A stretch of 64,000 nucleotides of DNA from Mytilinidion resinicola (taxonomy: Eukaryota > Ascomycota > Dothideomycetes > Mytilinidiales > Mytilinidiaceae), in assembly GCF_010093595.1 (NCBI RefSeq), contig NW_022985463.1:157085-221084 (forward strand), given 5' to 3'. A model generated the notes under the pieces. That model made no database searches. It worked only from the letters and a program-made list of their open reading frames with translations, and was not told the origin of the DNA. Positions 55,601 to 64,000 of the stretch are shown one piece after another. The translations under genes and the position numbers were made by a program. Position 1 is the first letter of the stretch; every line of letters starts with the position of its first letter.

Positions 55601-57616
55601 AGCCCAAAGCTTCCATCTGGCGACTTCCTTGAGTCTGACAAGTTCCTTTGCTGTCTCCTCGGCAATTCCCATGGCCTTGTCTTCGACACTCATGCTTTCC
55701 TCATGGGCCTTGCGGAGACCCTCATGTCGTGAGCCGACTGCTTCAACCTCGTTGCGCCATTCTTCCAGGGTGTTCTTGAGCTCATGGTATTTCTGCCAGT
55801 TCTTGTAGGTCACACCGTCGGTCCATGCCCACCGCATACCGATCTCCTGTAAGCCGAGGTCTTGAATGTTGTCTAGAATCTTGACAGTTGATGCCGTCGC
55901 AGCTCTGACCAGGTTGTCTGTTTCCTGGTCGTAGTCCAATCTCCAGGTCCTCACTGCCTGAGCCTTCTCCTTAATAGTAGTGCCAGCGGTTCGCGTAGCT
56001 CCGAGGACCTGTTCGTAGAGAGATTCAAGCTGCTCCTCTGTCACGTCCTCAGGGATCGTCTTGACAAGCTTGTTGATAGTCGATTTGAGACTGCTGATGC
56101 TGCTTTTGGATATTTCTTCCAGCTGCACAAGCAACGCTCCGCCGACTGCATGGGCCTGGTTCTTGATTTGTTGCGCCGTGATGTCCTTGACGCGCTGTTC
56201 CAAGTCCTCAGAGCCCTTATCGGCAGCCACAGCGAATTTGTTCTGCCACGTTCGGAGGTCATTTGTGAGCTTCTCTTGGAGCTCCTCCTTTGTCAGTTTG
56301 GTCTCCGACGGCTTCGCAGATTCGCCTGCGGCGGCACTTCCAGTTTCCTGAGTAATAGTGGCAGCACTGGACAGTGATGCCGATGAGATCTTGGCTGAAA
56401 GGGACTCGAGAGCAGCCGATCTAGAGATGTTAGAATATTTCGGGTAAGCCAAAAAATTGGGGAACCTACACGTCTACGGAGTCGGCAGCAGCTTCCATTT
56501 TCTTTCCATCCTTGTACCTACCGAGCCTCTCACTAATTCGAAGGAGTTGAGGCTCAACGTTATCCCCGTAGAGTATTCTCATCTGCGGCCATAGTGTCCG
56601 AGAGAGGAAGGCGAACGAAGATTCCTTGGCGAATCGTACGTACGGGAAAACGATGTGAGTGGTAATGTGGTGGCCCTGAGCGTATCCCTTCTGCGCATAT
56701 GGTACAGCAGCTAGATAAGCCGGAAGGACAACGCTTTGGTATTTCTCTAGAACAGTGGCCTTGGTGGTCTCATAGTATGGCTTGACCGCGTCTGAGCCCT
56801 GCTTGATGCGAGGCGCGAGATGCAAGTCATATTGTCCTTTTGCTTTGGCTTGAGCAATGTCCAACTGCGGCTTTATCGCTTTGTTCCACTCATTCTGGAC
56901 GTAGACCTGCGCTTGTTCCACACGATGAGCGCCGTATGTGTTGTACTTGTCTACCGTGAACGCGGCGGCGGGTGTGTAAACTTTCTTGTTGAATGTGTCC
57001 ACATGGGGTCGAATCTTGTCCACCTGTGGCGCGAGGTAGGCTTCGTAGTATGGATCGACGTACGGAGAAGCGTAGGATCGTGCTTCTAGGTATGGTTTGC
57101 AGACTTGAGGGGAGGAATCCGACAGCTCGGAGATGGAGGAAGGACACCGGAATAGCACTGTTATCAACAGATACCACGATAGTAGCCTGTAAATGTGTCA
57201 GTTGACTTCCAGTCTCGCAGACGGCGGATCTAGCGACGTCCGCCGATAAGTCATCCAATCCCATACCACCCAGAAGATGTACAGAATGAGATTTGGGCCA
57301 TCGCCAACGAGAAGAGAGTGTTAAGCTGCCAGAAAATCTCCGCATTGGGTTACTGGAAGATAGTTGACATCACCGGTCGAGGTTGTTGCCAGCAGCGGGC
57401 ATATCTAGCCGTGTGAAATTCTCTCGCTATATCGTACCTTGCGGACATGCTGAAAATGCTTCCTACGAAGCTTCCTCTCTGCTTGACTGGCCTCGCGGGT
57501 CGTGAAAGCTGGCCGTTCACTTTGGGGTCTGCATTGCCGTTGGCATAGCCGTTGGCATGGCCGTTTGGCTCGGCCTTCTTGGCCTTCTTGGCCCTTCCGT
57601 TCGTCTGAACAGCCAT
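52609..57616 (-). CDS. large Ala/Ser-rich repeat protein with signal-anchor and C-terminal KDEL
   Basis: The model is complement(join(52609..54778,54834..56420,56470..57186,57438..57616)), 1,550 residues; introns are 55, 49 and 251 bp. Residues 1-60 are basic (NGRAKKAKKAEPNGHANG). LLSWYLLITVLFRC at 61-74 is a likely signal-anchor. Residues 90-300 are Tyr/Pro-rich helices (SPYVDPYYEAYLAPQVDKIR) that recall apolipoprotein- or perilipin-like amphipathic repeats. Residues 310-560 are coiled coil. From about 590 to the end, some twenty degenerate copies of a 35-45-residue unit (YGTPTPxxESxxSxAxxQYxxA) are present. The protein ends DRVKDEL. A basic cytosolic tail, one membrane helix and terminal KDEL together suggest a type II ER-lumenal protein. 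I do not recognise a characterised family member. The 251-bp first intron is the weakest part. Confidence 0.8.
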
Positions 57617-58747
57617 TGCTGGACAGGCGGAGGTGTCCTGAGCACCGATTCAGAGCTATCTGACTGTGTTGCGTCCGGGATGCGCGTGTTGCTCGGTCCG
57701 GGTCGGAGCAGTTAGGCGGTTCGTAGGGAGTTCGGGGTGCTTCTAAACTCGAACGCTGTTAGGACTACGGGCGGGCGCACAAAGCTGGGGGCGGGACTCA
57801 CGAGGCCTGCCTCAGAGGCTATATTTCTGCAGAATTGTGGGAGCAGGACGGTCGCGGTGTTGCCAGGAGCAGGCAGGTTTCCTGGTTTCAGGGCTCTTGC
57901 GCTAGATGTGAAGCGAGGTAACGTCATTAACATCACTGGGCGGGACGGGGAGAGTTCGGCGCGTGGTTCGTGAAAGACGGTCAACGCCTGACAGCGCGAC
58001 GCCTGGCCGCCGTGCGATGGGACGGCGATGGGACGGCGATGGGACGGCGATGAGCCGAGCGCAGCGGAGGCCACAGTTGCAGCCGCGAGCCTCAAGCCAT
58101 TCACTCTGGTTCCAGAACACGCCCGACGGGAAACATGCGCGCATCGCTTGCGCATCGAGGTGCTGCCAAGCGCGTGCTCTCTTGGTACTCGACGGCCACC
58201 GCACGCGCCAGAGGAGTCATGGAAGAGTAGATGGAGCTAGAATCTGCCTGGACGAGTCTCTGCGACTCTCACAAGGCTGAAACGCTGCTGGACGATGCAC
58301 CACATCGTCGTCGCCGTGGTGTTGGCGGAACTTGCCGGCGTCCTCTCCGCCCAGCTAGCACCTGCGGCCCGCGCTCGATGACTTCAACCTGCCCAGTTGC
58401 CTTCATCAATTCGCTTGCGCCCGCAAACTGCTTTCCTAGATACCCCTTGGTTATAGACTCTGTTCGCCTTTGGTCTTCTCCCTCTGTCTGCCACCTTTTG
58501 AGCCCAATCCCGCCAATCGCCGCTGCCGCTGCCGCTGCCGTTGCCGCCACTTTGTCCGACGTCTAGACTACCTTGCCTCCGCAATTAACTCCACCAACTT
58601 ACCTTCTACCACCGCTTCTACCACCGCTGCAAGAACCTCCGCTCCCTCACACTCCGAGCCGATGCTATCACCATAACCACATCCGCCTTTACGGCTTGCG
58701 CCAGCTCTCTTAAACACACCCCCTCATTTCCGATCTCCGATCTCGCC
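57617..58747. other. divergent spacer, promoters of KDEL-protein and DOA10 genes
   Basis: The interval separates two divergent genes and must hold both promoters and the DOA10 5' leader. A three-copy 11-bp repeat lies at 58016-58050, and a CTGCCG hexamer run at about 58521-58545. No other gene is seen. Confidence 0.4.
58016..58050 (+). repeat. 11-bp tandem repeat, three copies
   Basis: The unit GATGGGACGGC is repeated three times in a row without mismatch, in the divergent promoter region upstream of DOA10. Confidence 0.75.
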
Positions 58748-61700
58748 ATGGAGGACCAGCCTGGTACTGCCGCTGCTCTGGATCCTTTCCCAGACCTCAT
58801 GAACGACCCCGCATATGCGACAAATACGAAGGCCCAAGACAAGAATGCAGAGGAGGCCGACACATGTCGGATATGCCGCGGCGAAGGGACCCCCGATGAG
58901 CCCTTGTTCTATCCTTGCAAGTGCAGTGGCAGCATCAAGTTTGTCCACCAGGAGTGCCTGATGGAGTGGCTGTCGCACTCTCAGAAGAAGCACTGCGAGC
59001 TATGCAAGACACCCTTCCGCTTCACCAAGCTCTACCATCCGCACATGCCGCGCCGCCTTCCCACCACCATCTTCTTCCGCCGAGCCATTATCCACATCTT
59101 CACATACTTCATATCATGCTGTCGTGCGCTGCTAGTCGGCACAGTATGGCTTCTTTGCCTGCCGTGGTGCATGCGGGTTACTTGGCGAAGCTTGTTCTGG
59201 GTTGGAGACGGTGGATGGACTCGCGATTTGTACGACGACCCACCTGCAAGAGTTCACCCACCTGTGGTGCCCTCTGCAACGCCCTGGACTGGAGACGCTA
59301 TAGAATCTATACGGTCAACCATCGCATCGGCTCGAGCCGCTAATTCTACCATATCATTTGGAGGTCTCCCGGCCTTCCTGACCCCTTTCTCCCAGACCTT
59401 GAACATGAGCTCGGGAGAACCCTCGGCGTGGAAATTCGTTAAGAAGTATGTTTTGGGGGTTTACACTGCCTCCAATGGTTCATCTGCAGCTGGCACGAAC
59501 AACCTCACGCCGAACGCTACGATTGAAAGTACACTTGGAAACAGAAACCCGTCACTCCTTTCCGACGTCGCATTCTTTGAATGGTTCAACTCACCAACGC
59601 TCAATCGGTTTGTTCTCGACGTACTGGAAGGACAGATAATCACGCTACTGGTTGTCATTGCCTTCATCCTTATTTTTCTCATACGAGAGTGGGTTGTACA
59701 GCAACAGCCTGTCATCAATATGGCTGCCATGGATGCAAATCACGCAGGGCAGGTTGCGGAAGTGCAGCAAGAAGAGATGGAGCCTGCTGCAGTTGTAGAT
59801 CTAACTGGATTGGGGCCTGCTGAAGCTGTAGATCTGACAGGACCAGAGCAGGACGACATTGAAGTGGACGAAGAGCAAGCTGCTAGAGATGAAATCGATA
59901 GACTGGGAGTGGAGCGTCAAGCCTTAATGGATGAAAATGCTAGGCTGAGGACAGAGCGTCACGCTAGAGATGCGGCGCGACTTACAGCACAGCTGCGACA
60001 TAACCGGCCTGGGCCAGCAACGCCCGTCAACTCTAGGCGATCCTCGTCGGCTAGAAGGACGCGCGACGCTGATTGGGGTTCGTGGCAGACCAGTGAAGAG
60101 CTTCCCGAGCCTATACGACATGCTTTGCGAACAGGCACTCCTGCGGAGGTCGCTTTTTTGGTTGAGAGCTTGCCACAAGAGGAGGCTACTAGGGTACGCA
60201 AGACCCTTGTCAAATTATCGAAAGAGATGCACAGTGATGATCTAGTATCATCAGACGAAGAGTCGCGAAGCTCGAGGAAGAGGAAGCGTGGTTCTAGGGC
60301 AGACCGTACCTCAGTTTCAACTCAGGCCGGAGAATTTGCTATCGTGGAGGCTGCTGGCACACCTGCGTTGAGAGAGGGCCCGGCCAGGTCTCCTGAGGTG
60401 GTGCAGCCTGACATTTCCGAAGCATCGAGCTCTCAACAACGGCCAAACATGCCAGCAAGAGACCGCTCATTTCTTGCTACGGAGATCCGTCGGAGCTTGG
60501 AAGAAGGCGAAACATGGAATCCGCTATCTCCAGATCCCACAGAGTCTCCGAGCGTTATTGAACATAATGAAGAAGCTCAGAACACAGACGACGTTTCGCT
60601 TCCAGGACTGAGTAAGGAGGATGGCGAAGCCTTGAACACACAGCCTCATTTCCACGTATCACAATCGGACTCCGAACCAGAAGAGCACGAGAGCGATCAC
60701 AGCAGCGAAAGCTGGCAACAAGTAGCTGCCCCTACTAATCAAGGCTCTTCAAAAGGCAAGGAGAAGATCACTGAGCCAGAAGCTGGCGGCCAATCAACAC
60801 TGGGATCATCTCCTACAGAGTCATCTGTGCATGTTACCCCCGCAGCATCCGAGAGTGGTAGTCTTGAGGTGAACATTACCGACGAGGCTGCAGATCCATC
60901 AGACACTGCCGCAGACATTGAGTCGCTTGATCTCTCAGATTCTTCAGTATCTGATCTGGTATTCCCCGACTACGACGATAGCGAGGCAGTGGGACCACCC
61001 ATTGTTGCTGGACCCGAGCCTCCAAGGGAAGCTGTACCTCGTCAGCCTAGCTTGATGGAACGTATCATGGACTGGCTATGGGGAGATGTCGCGCCGGCTA
61101 CACCTCCAACTACAGAAGACGCCGGTAACGACGAGCATGTGGTGCAGAACCTAGCAGATGAAGCCCCTTTCGTGCCCTTCGCAGGCCAAGTAGCTGCCGC
61201 TCACCGGGAGCAAGGGAACGCTCAAAGACAGGACCCAGAGGTAGCTGCTGCCGCCGCTCAAGCTGGCATTGATCTTAATGACCAAGACGCAATTGACGAC
61301 GCCGAAGACCTAGAAGGTATTCTAGAACTGATTGGGATGCAAGGGCCATTGACAGGGCTTTTTCAGAACGCGATCTTCAGCGCTATGCTCATTTCCGCGA
61401 CACTAGCCCTGGCTGTCTGGGTCCCATATCTTTGGGGCAAGTTCGTGCTCGTTGTCATGGGAAGTCCGATAGTCATTTTTGTCAAGTTCCCGCTCCAAGG
61501 TATTGCCATAGGTGCGGATCTTATTGTGGATGCAGCGTTGTGCGTTGGTGCCGGTGTTGTCTACTGGAGCGTACAGCTCATCCGCTGGATGCTCGTACCT
61601 CTCACCCTGGGTCTGCTCTCCAACATTCTTAATAAGCCGGCCGACTTCATCGCGAAGCCTGCACGGGCGGTAGCTGAAAATGCTATGGACCGCATCGCCA

Positions 61701-63991
61701 AAGCTTTCGTAGAGACGAGTACAATCTCCGGTCCGGACTTCTTTGCGTTGTCCACGAACTCGCATATCGCCTTGCGGACCATCCAAAACACGACATCTGA
61801 GGCCTTGAACACCACTGGTAATGCGATTGTCCTCCTCTATAAGAATGTTGCATCTGCCAGTTCAAACGGCGCAGTACTCGACATGCTTCGTCAAGTCCCT
61901 CCAACGGTATTTCTTGCCACATCCGCTGCTCTCAACAAAGCCCAGGACGTTGCCTTGTTCTTATGGACGTCCAAATCCTACAAGATCACTTTCAATATCG
62001 GCAAGAATGTTACTTCAACCTATGCTGCGATAGAGCAATGGACAGCCACCGACCGCCTGATTGCCGTCTTGGCTGGTTACATGTTCTTTGCCGTAGCTGG
62101 TGCCCTTTATCTGAAGAAGAGCACCCCATTCAGCTCCTCGCAACAAGGGCGAAAGGTTGAAGGGGTCGTAGCTGATGTTCTACAACAGGCTGGTGGTGTC
62201 TTAAAAGTCATCTTGATTATTAGTATCGAGATGATAGCATTTCCGTTGTACTGTGGCCTGCTGTTGGACGCCGCTATGCTACCGCTTTTCGAGAACGCGA
62301 CCGTGTGGTCACGATACCAGTTCACGATGAAGTCGCCCTGGACATCCGGATTCGTGCATTGGTTTGTGGGCACCTGCTATATGTTCCACTTTGCATTATT
62401 CGTCTCCATGTGTCGAAAGATCATGAGAACTGGCGTCCTATACTTCATCCGCGACCCCGACGATCCTACTTTCCATCCGGTTCGCGACGTACTGGAGAGA
62501 AGCGTTACTACGCAGCTCCGCAAGATTGCGTTCAGTGCCTTGGTGTATGGCGCTTTGGTCATCATATGCCTAGGCGGTGTGGTCTGGGGGCTCAACTACA
62601 CGTCTACTGGCGTCCTTCCCATCCACTGGTCATCGCACACTCCTGCGCTAGAGTTCCCACTGGACCTGCTCTTCTACAATTTCCTCACGCCGTTGGTCCT
62701 GAAGCTCGCTAAGCCCAGCGATGGCCTCCATGCGACATACCAATGGTGGTTCCGCACTTGCGCCCGCCTCCTTCGACTGTCTGATTTCCTGTTCGCCGAA
62801 AAGAATGCGGACGAACTAGGACACCACGTCCACCGAACTTGGAAAAGCCAGTTCTTTAGGTCCAAGGGTGACGTGAGAAAGCCCATTGTTAGAGACGACC
62901 CCAACCTTCCTGCGGAAGATCGAGACAGAGACGTATACTTCCTCTTCGACGGCAAGTACGTGCGTGCTCCCGCCTCCGACCAAGTCCGCATCCCTAAAGG
63001 AGACCCCGTATTCGTCGAAGTCGACCAATCCAACCACCGCCTCGACGGCAAGCCCGAAGAAAGCGGCGTGCACGCCCGCCACTCCGACATGATCACCATG
63101 GTCTACGTGCCGCCCTGGTTCCGCGTGCGCATCGCCCTCTTCGTGCTCACCATTTGGCTCTTCGCGGCTGCCACCGGCGTCGGCATCACCATCCTCCCCC
63201 TCCTCTTCGGCCGCTATCTCTTCTCCCTCTTCATCCCCCACTCCGTCCGCATGAACGACATCTACGCCTTCTCCCTGGGCATCTACACCCTCGGGGGCCT
63301 CCTCTACGCAGCGCTGCACATCCGCCCGCTGCTCGCGCACCTCCACCAACCCCTCCGCTCCCCCTTATCCACTATCCGCACTCTTGTTGTCACAGCCTCC
63401 CACTTCGCTTGGAGAGTCGCCCGCATTACCTATGTCTACGCTTCCCTGGTGCTACTCCTGCCAATCCTCTTCGCCCTCTTGCTGGAACTCTACATCCTCA
63501 TCCCCCTCCACGCTTACCTCGGGCCTCACGAGCCCCACGTCGTCCACCTCATCCAGGACTGGACCCTCGGCTTCCTGTACGCGCGTCTCGCGGCTCGCCT
63601 ACTCTTCGCGAACCGCCAATCGCGCCCGGCCCGCGCTTTCGCCGCTGTCGTGCGGAACGGGTACGGTGATCCCGACGCAAGACTCGCGACTAGGTGTTTC
63701 ATCGTCCCGGTGCTGGTTGGGTTCGGCATCGCGATTGCGGTGCCGAGTGCGTTGGCGTGGGGGCTGAATCGCACGGTGTGGGCGGGCGGGAGTGAGGAGG
63801 TTAAGCGATTGGTGTGGCGATTCTGTTATCCGGTTGTTGCAGGAGCGGGAGGAGGGGTTTGGGGCGCGAGGGTGTGTGTGCGGTGGGTCAGGAGGTGGAG
63901 GGGTGTAGTAAGGGATGAGGTGTATCTAATTGGGGAGAGGTTGCATAATTTTGGAGAGAGGAGGGGGGGTGCTGTGAGTTCGGCGGCTTGA
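58748..63991 (+). CDS. DOA10: ERAD E3 ubiquitin ligase Doa10/Ssm4 (RING-CH)
   Basis: This is an intact single-exon 1,747-residue protein starting at MEDQPG (CCATGG context). Residues 39-95 are a RING-CH (C4HC3) finger: CRICRGEGTPDEPLFYPCKC, then FVHQECLMEWLSHSQKKHCE and LCKTPF. Hydrophobic helices follow at about 112-145 and 293-315, then a charged, acidic, Ser-rich cytosolic loop (about 330-860) with a GSWQTSEELPEPIRHALRTG segment. About ten more membrane helices fill the C-terminal half, including the TEB4-Doa10 region (GPLTGLFQNAIFSAMLISAT onward). The length and topology match fungal Doa10 (about 1,300-1,700 aa, 14 helices). It marks misfolded ER, nuclear-envelope and soluble proteins for degradation. 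The stop is at 63989-63991, just inside the window. Confidence 0.95.
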   Translation: MEDQPGTAAALDPFPDLMNDPAYATNTKAQDKNAEEADTCRICRGEGTPDEPLFYPCKCSGSIKFVHQECLMEWLSHSQKKHCELCKTPFRFTKLYHPHMPRRLPTTIFFRRAIIHIFTYFISCCRALLVGTVWLLCLPWCMRVTWRSLFWVGDGGWTRDLYDDPPARVHPPVVPSATPWTGDAIESIRSTIASARAANSTISFGGLPAFLTPFSQTLNMSSGEPSAWKFVKKYVLGVYTASNGSSAAGTNNLTPNATIESTLGNRNPSLLSDVAFFEWFNSPTLNRFVLDVLEGQIITLLVVIAFILIFLIREWVVQQQPVINMAAMDANHAGQVAEVQQEEMEPAAVVDLTGLGPAEAVDLTGPEQDDIEVDEEQAARDEIDRLGVERQALMDENARLRTERHARDAARLTAQLRHNRPGPATPVNSRRSSSARRTRDADWGSWQTSEELPEPIRHALRTGTPAEVAFLVESLPQEEATRVRKTLVKLSKEMHSDDLVSSDEESRSSRKRKRGSRADRTSVSTQAGEFAIVEAAGTPALREGPARSPEVVQPDISEASSSQQRPNMPARDRSFLATEIRRSLEEGETWNPLSPDPTESPSVIEHNEEAQNTDDVSLPGLSKEDGEALNTQPHFHVSQSDSEPEEHESDHSSESWQQVAAPTNQGSSKGKEKITEPEAGGQSTLGSSPTESSVHVTPAASESGSLEVNITDEAADPSDTAADIESLDLSDSSVSDLVFPDYDDSEAVGPPIVAGPEPPREAVPRQPSLMERIMDWLWGDVAPATPPTTEDAGNDEHVVQNLADEAPFVPFAGQVAAAHREQGNAQRQDPEVAAAAAQAGIDLNDQDAIDDAEDLEGILELIGMQGPLTGLFQNAIFSAMLISATLALAVWVPYLWGKFVLVVMGSPIVIFVKFPLQGIAIGADLIVDAALCVGAGVVYWSVQLIRWMLVPLTLGLLSNILNKPADFIAKPARAVAENAMDRIAKAFVETSTISGPDFFALSTNSHIALRTIQNTTSEALNTTGNAIVLLYKNVASASSNGAVLDMLRQVPPTVFLATSAALNKAQDVALFLWTSKSYKITFNIGKNVTSTYAAIEQWTATDRLIAVLAGYMFFAVAGALYLKKSTPFSSSQQGRKVEGVVADVLQQAGGVLKVILIISIEMIAFPLYCGLLLDAAMLPLFENATVWSRYQFTMKSPWTSGFVHWFVGTCYMFHFALFVSMCRKIMRTGVLYFIRDPDDPTFHPVRDVLERSVTTQLRKIAFSALVYGALVIICLGGVVWGLNYTSTGVLPIHWSSHTPALEFPLDLLFYNFLTPLVLKLAKPSDGLHATYQWWFRTCARLLRLSDFLFAEKNADELGHHVHRTWKSQFFRSKGDVRKPIVRDDPNLPAEDRDRDVYFLFDGKYVRAPASDQVRIPKGDPVFVEVDQSNHRLDGKPEESGVHARHSDMITMVYVPPWFRVRIALFVLTIWLFAAATGVGITILPLLFGRYLFSLFIPHSVRMNDIYAFSLGIYTLGGLLYAALHIRPLLAHLHQPLRSPLSTIRTLVVTASHFAWRVARITYVYASLVLLLPILFALLLELYILIPLHAYLGPHEPHVVHLIQDWTLGFLYARLAARLLFANRQSRPARAFAAVVRNGYGDPDARLATRCFIVPVLVGFGIAIAVPSALAWGLNRTVWAGGSEEVKRLVWRFCYPVVAGAGGGVWGARVCVRWVRRWRGVVRDEVYLIGERLHNFGERRGGAVSSAA

Positions 63992-64000
63992 TTGATAGGA

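Overview
The window comes from the nuclear genome of a filamentous ascomycete (Pezizomycotina, possibly Dothideomycetes). Genes have short 49-90 bp GT-AG introns with CTAAC-like branch points. Fungal-specific families are present: a HET-NB-ARC-TPR protein, the ERMES subunit Mdm34 and SAGA Spt8. Class II transposon debris lies between genes. All exon models were built by hand from splice signals and reading frame; no search was run.

Layout. 1-2022: 5' part of a HET/NB-ARC/TPR allorecognition-type gene (minus, cut by the left edge). 2.0-3.8 kb: spacer and a 695-bp terminal-inverted-repeat element. 4-6.6 kb: a small membrane protein and a broken F-box/2EXR-like gene. 7.4-25.8 kb: conserved housekeeping block: CCDC47-like ER protein, clathrin light chain, Rtt103-like CID protein, Cdc37, an Ecm15/UPF0045 protein, Mdm34, a repeat/MITE island (17.8-19 kb), Spt8, a secreted crotonase-fold protein and a polytopic membrane protein. 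26-28.5 kb: relics, including a pogo/Fot1-like transposase tail. 28.6-32.5 kb: an NF-X1-type zinc-finger SF1 helicase resembling the S. pombe Hrr1 class. 37.9-41.3 kb: a Q/P-rich nuclear regulator with a conserved fungal domain (DUF8032-like), preceded by about 7.5 kb of GC-rich, gene-less DNA. 52.6-57.6 kb: a 1,550-aa Ala/Ser-rich repeat protein with a signal-anchor and a C-terminal KDEL. 58.7-64.0 kb: an intact intronless Doa10/Ssm4 ubiquitin ligase.

The most unusual signal is in the two gene-poor flanks of the DUF8032-like gene (33.1-36.2 kb and 48.9-51.7 kb). At least seven promoter-like modules recur there. Several are divergent TATA-box pairs enclosing CACGTG motifs. The arms downstream of the TATA boxes are built of strongly diverged tandem units with a period near 45 bp. 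A core such as GGAGGGAGCAAAA or GGnTGGTTCAAA recurs in each unit. The arms have no convincing coding capacity. I do not recognise this family; it looks like a dispersed noncoding transcription unit or regulatory repeat.

Functional themes: ER quality control (Doa10, CCDC47-like, KDEL protein), vesicle coat (clathrin light chain), chaperoning (Cdc37), ER-mitochondria contact (Mdm34) and RNA polymerase II transcription (Spt8, Rtt103). The genes are not co-functional clusters, but two divergent pairs (clathrin light chain/Rtt103 and Cdc37/Ecm15) each share a promoter with one CACGTG.
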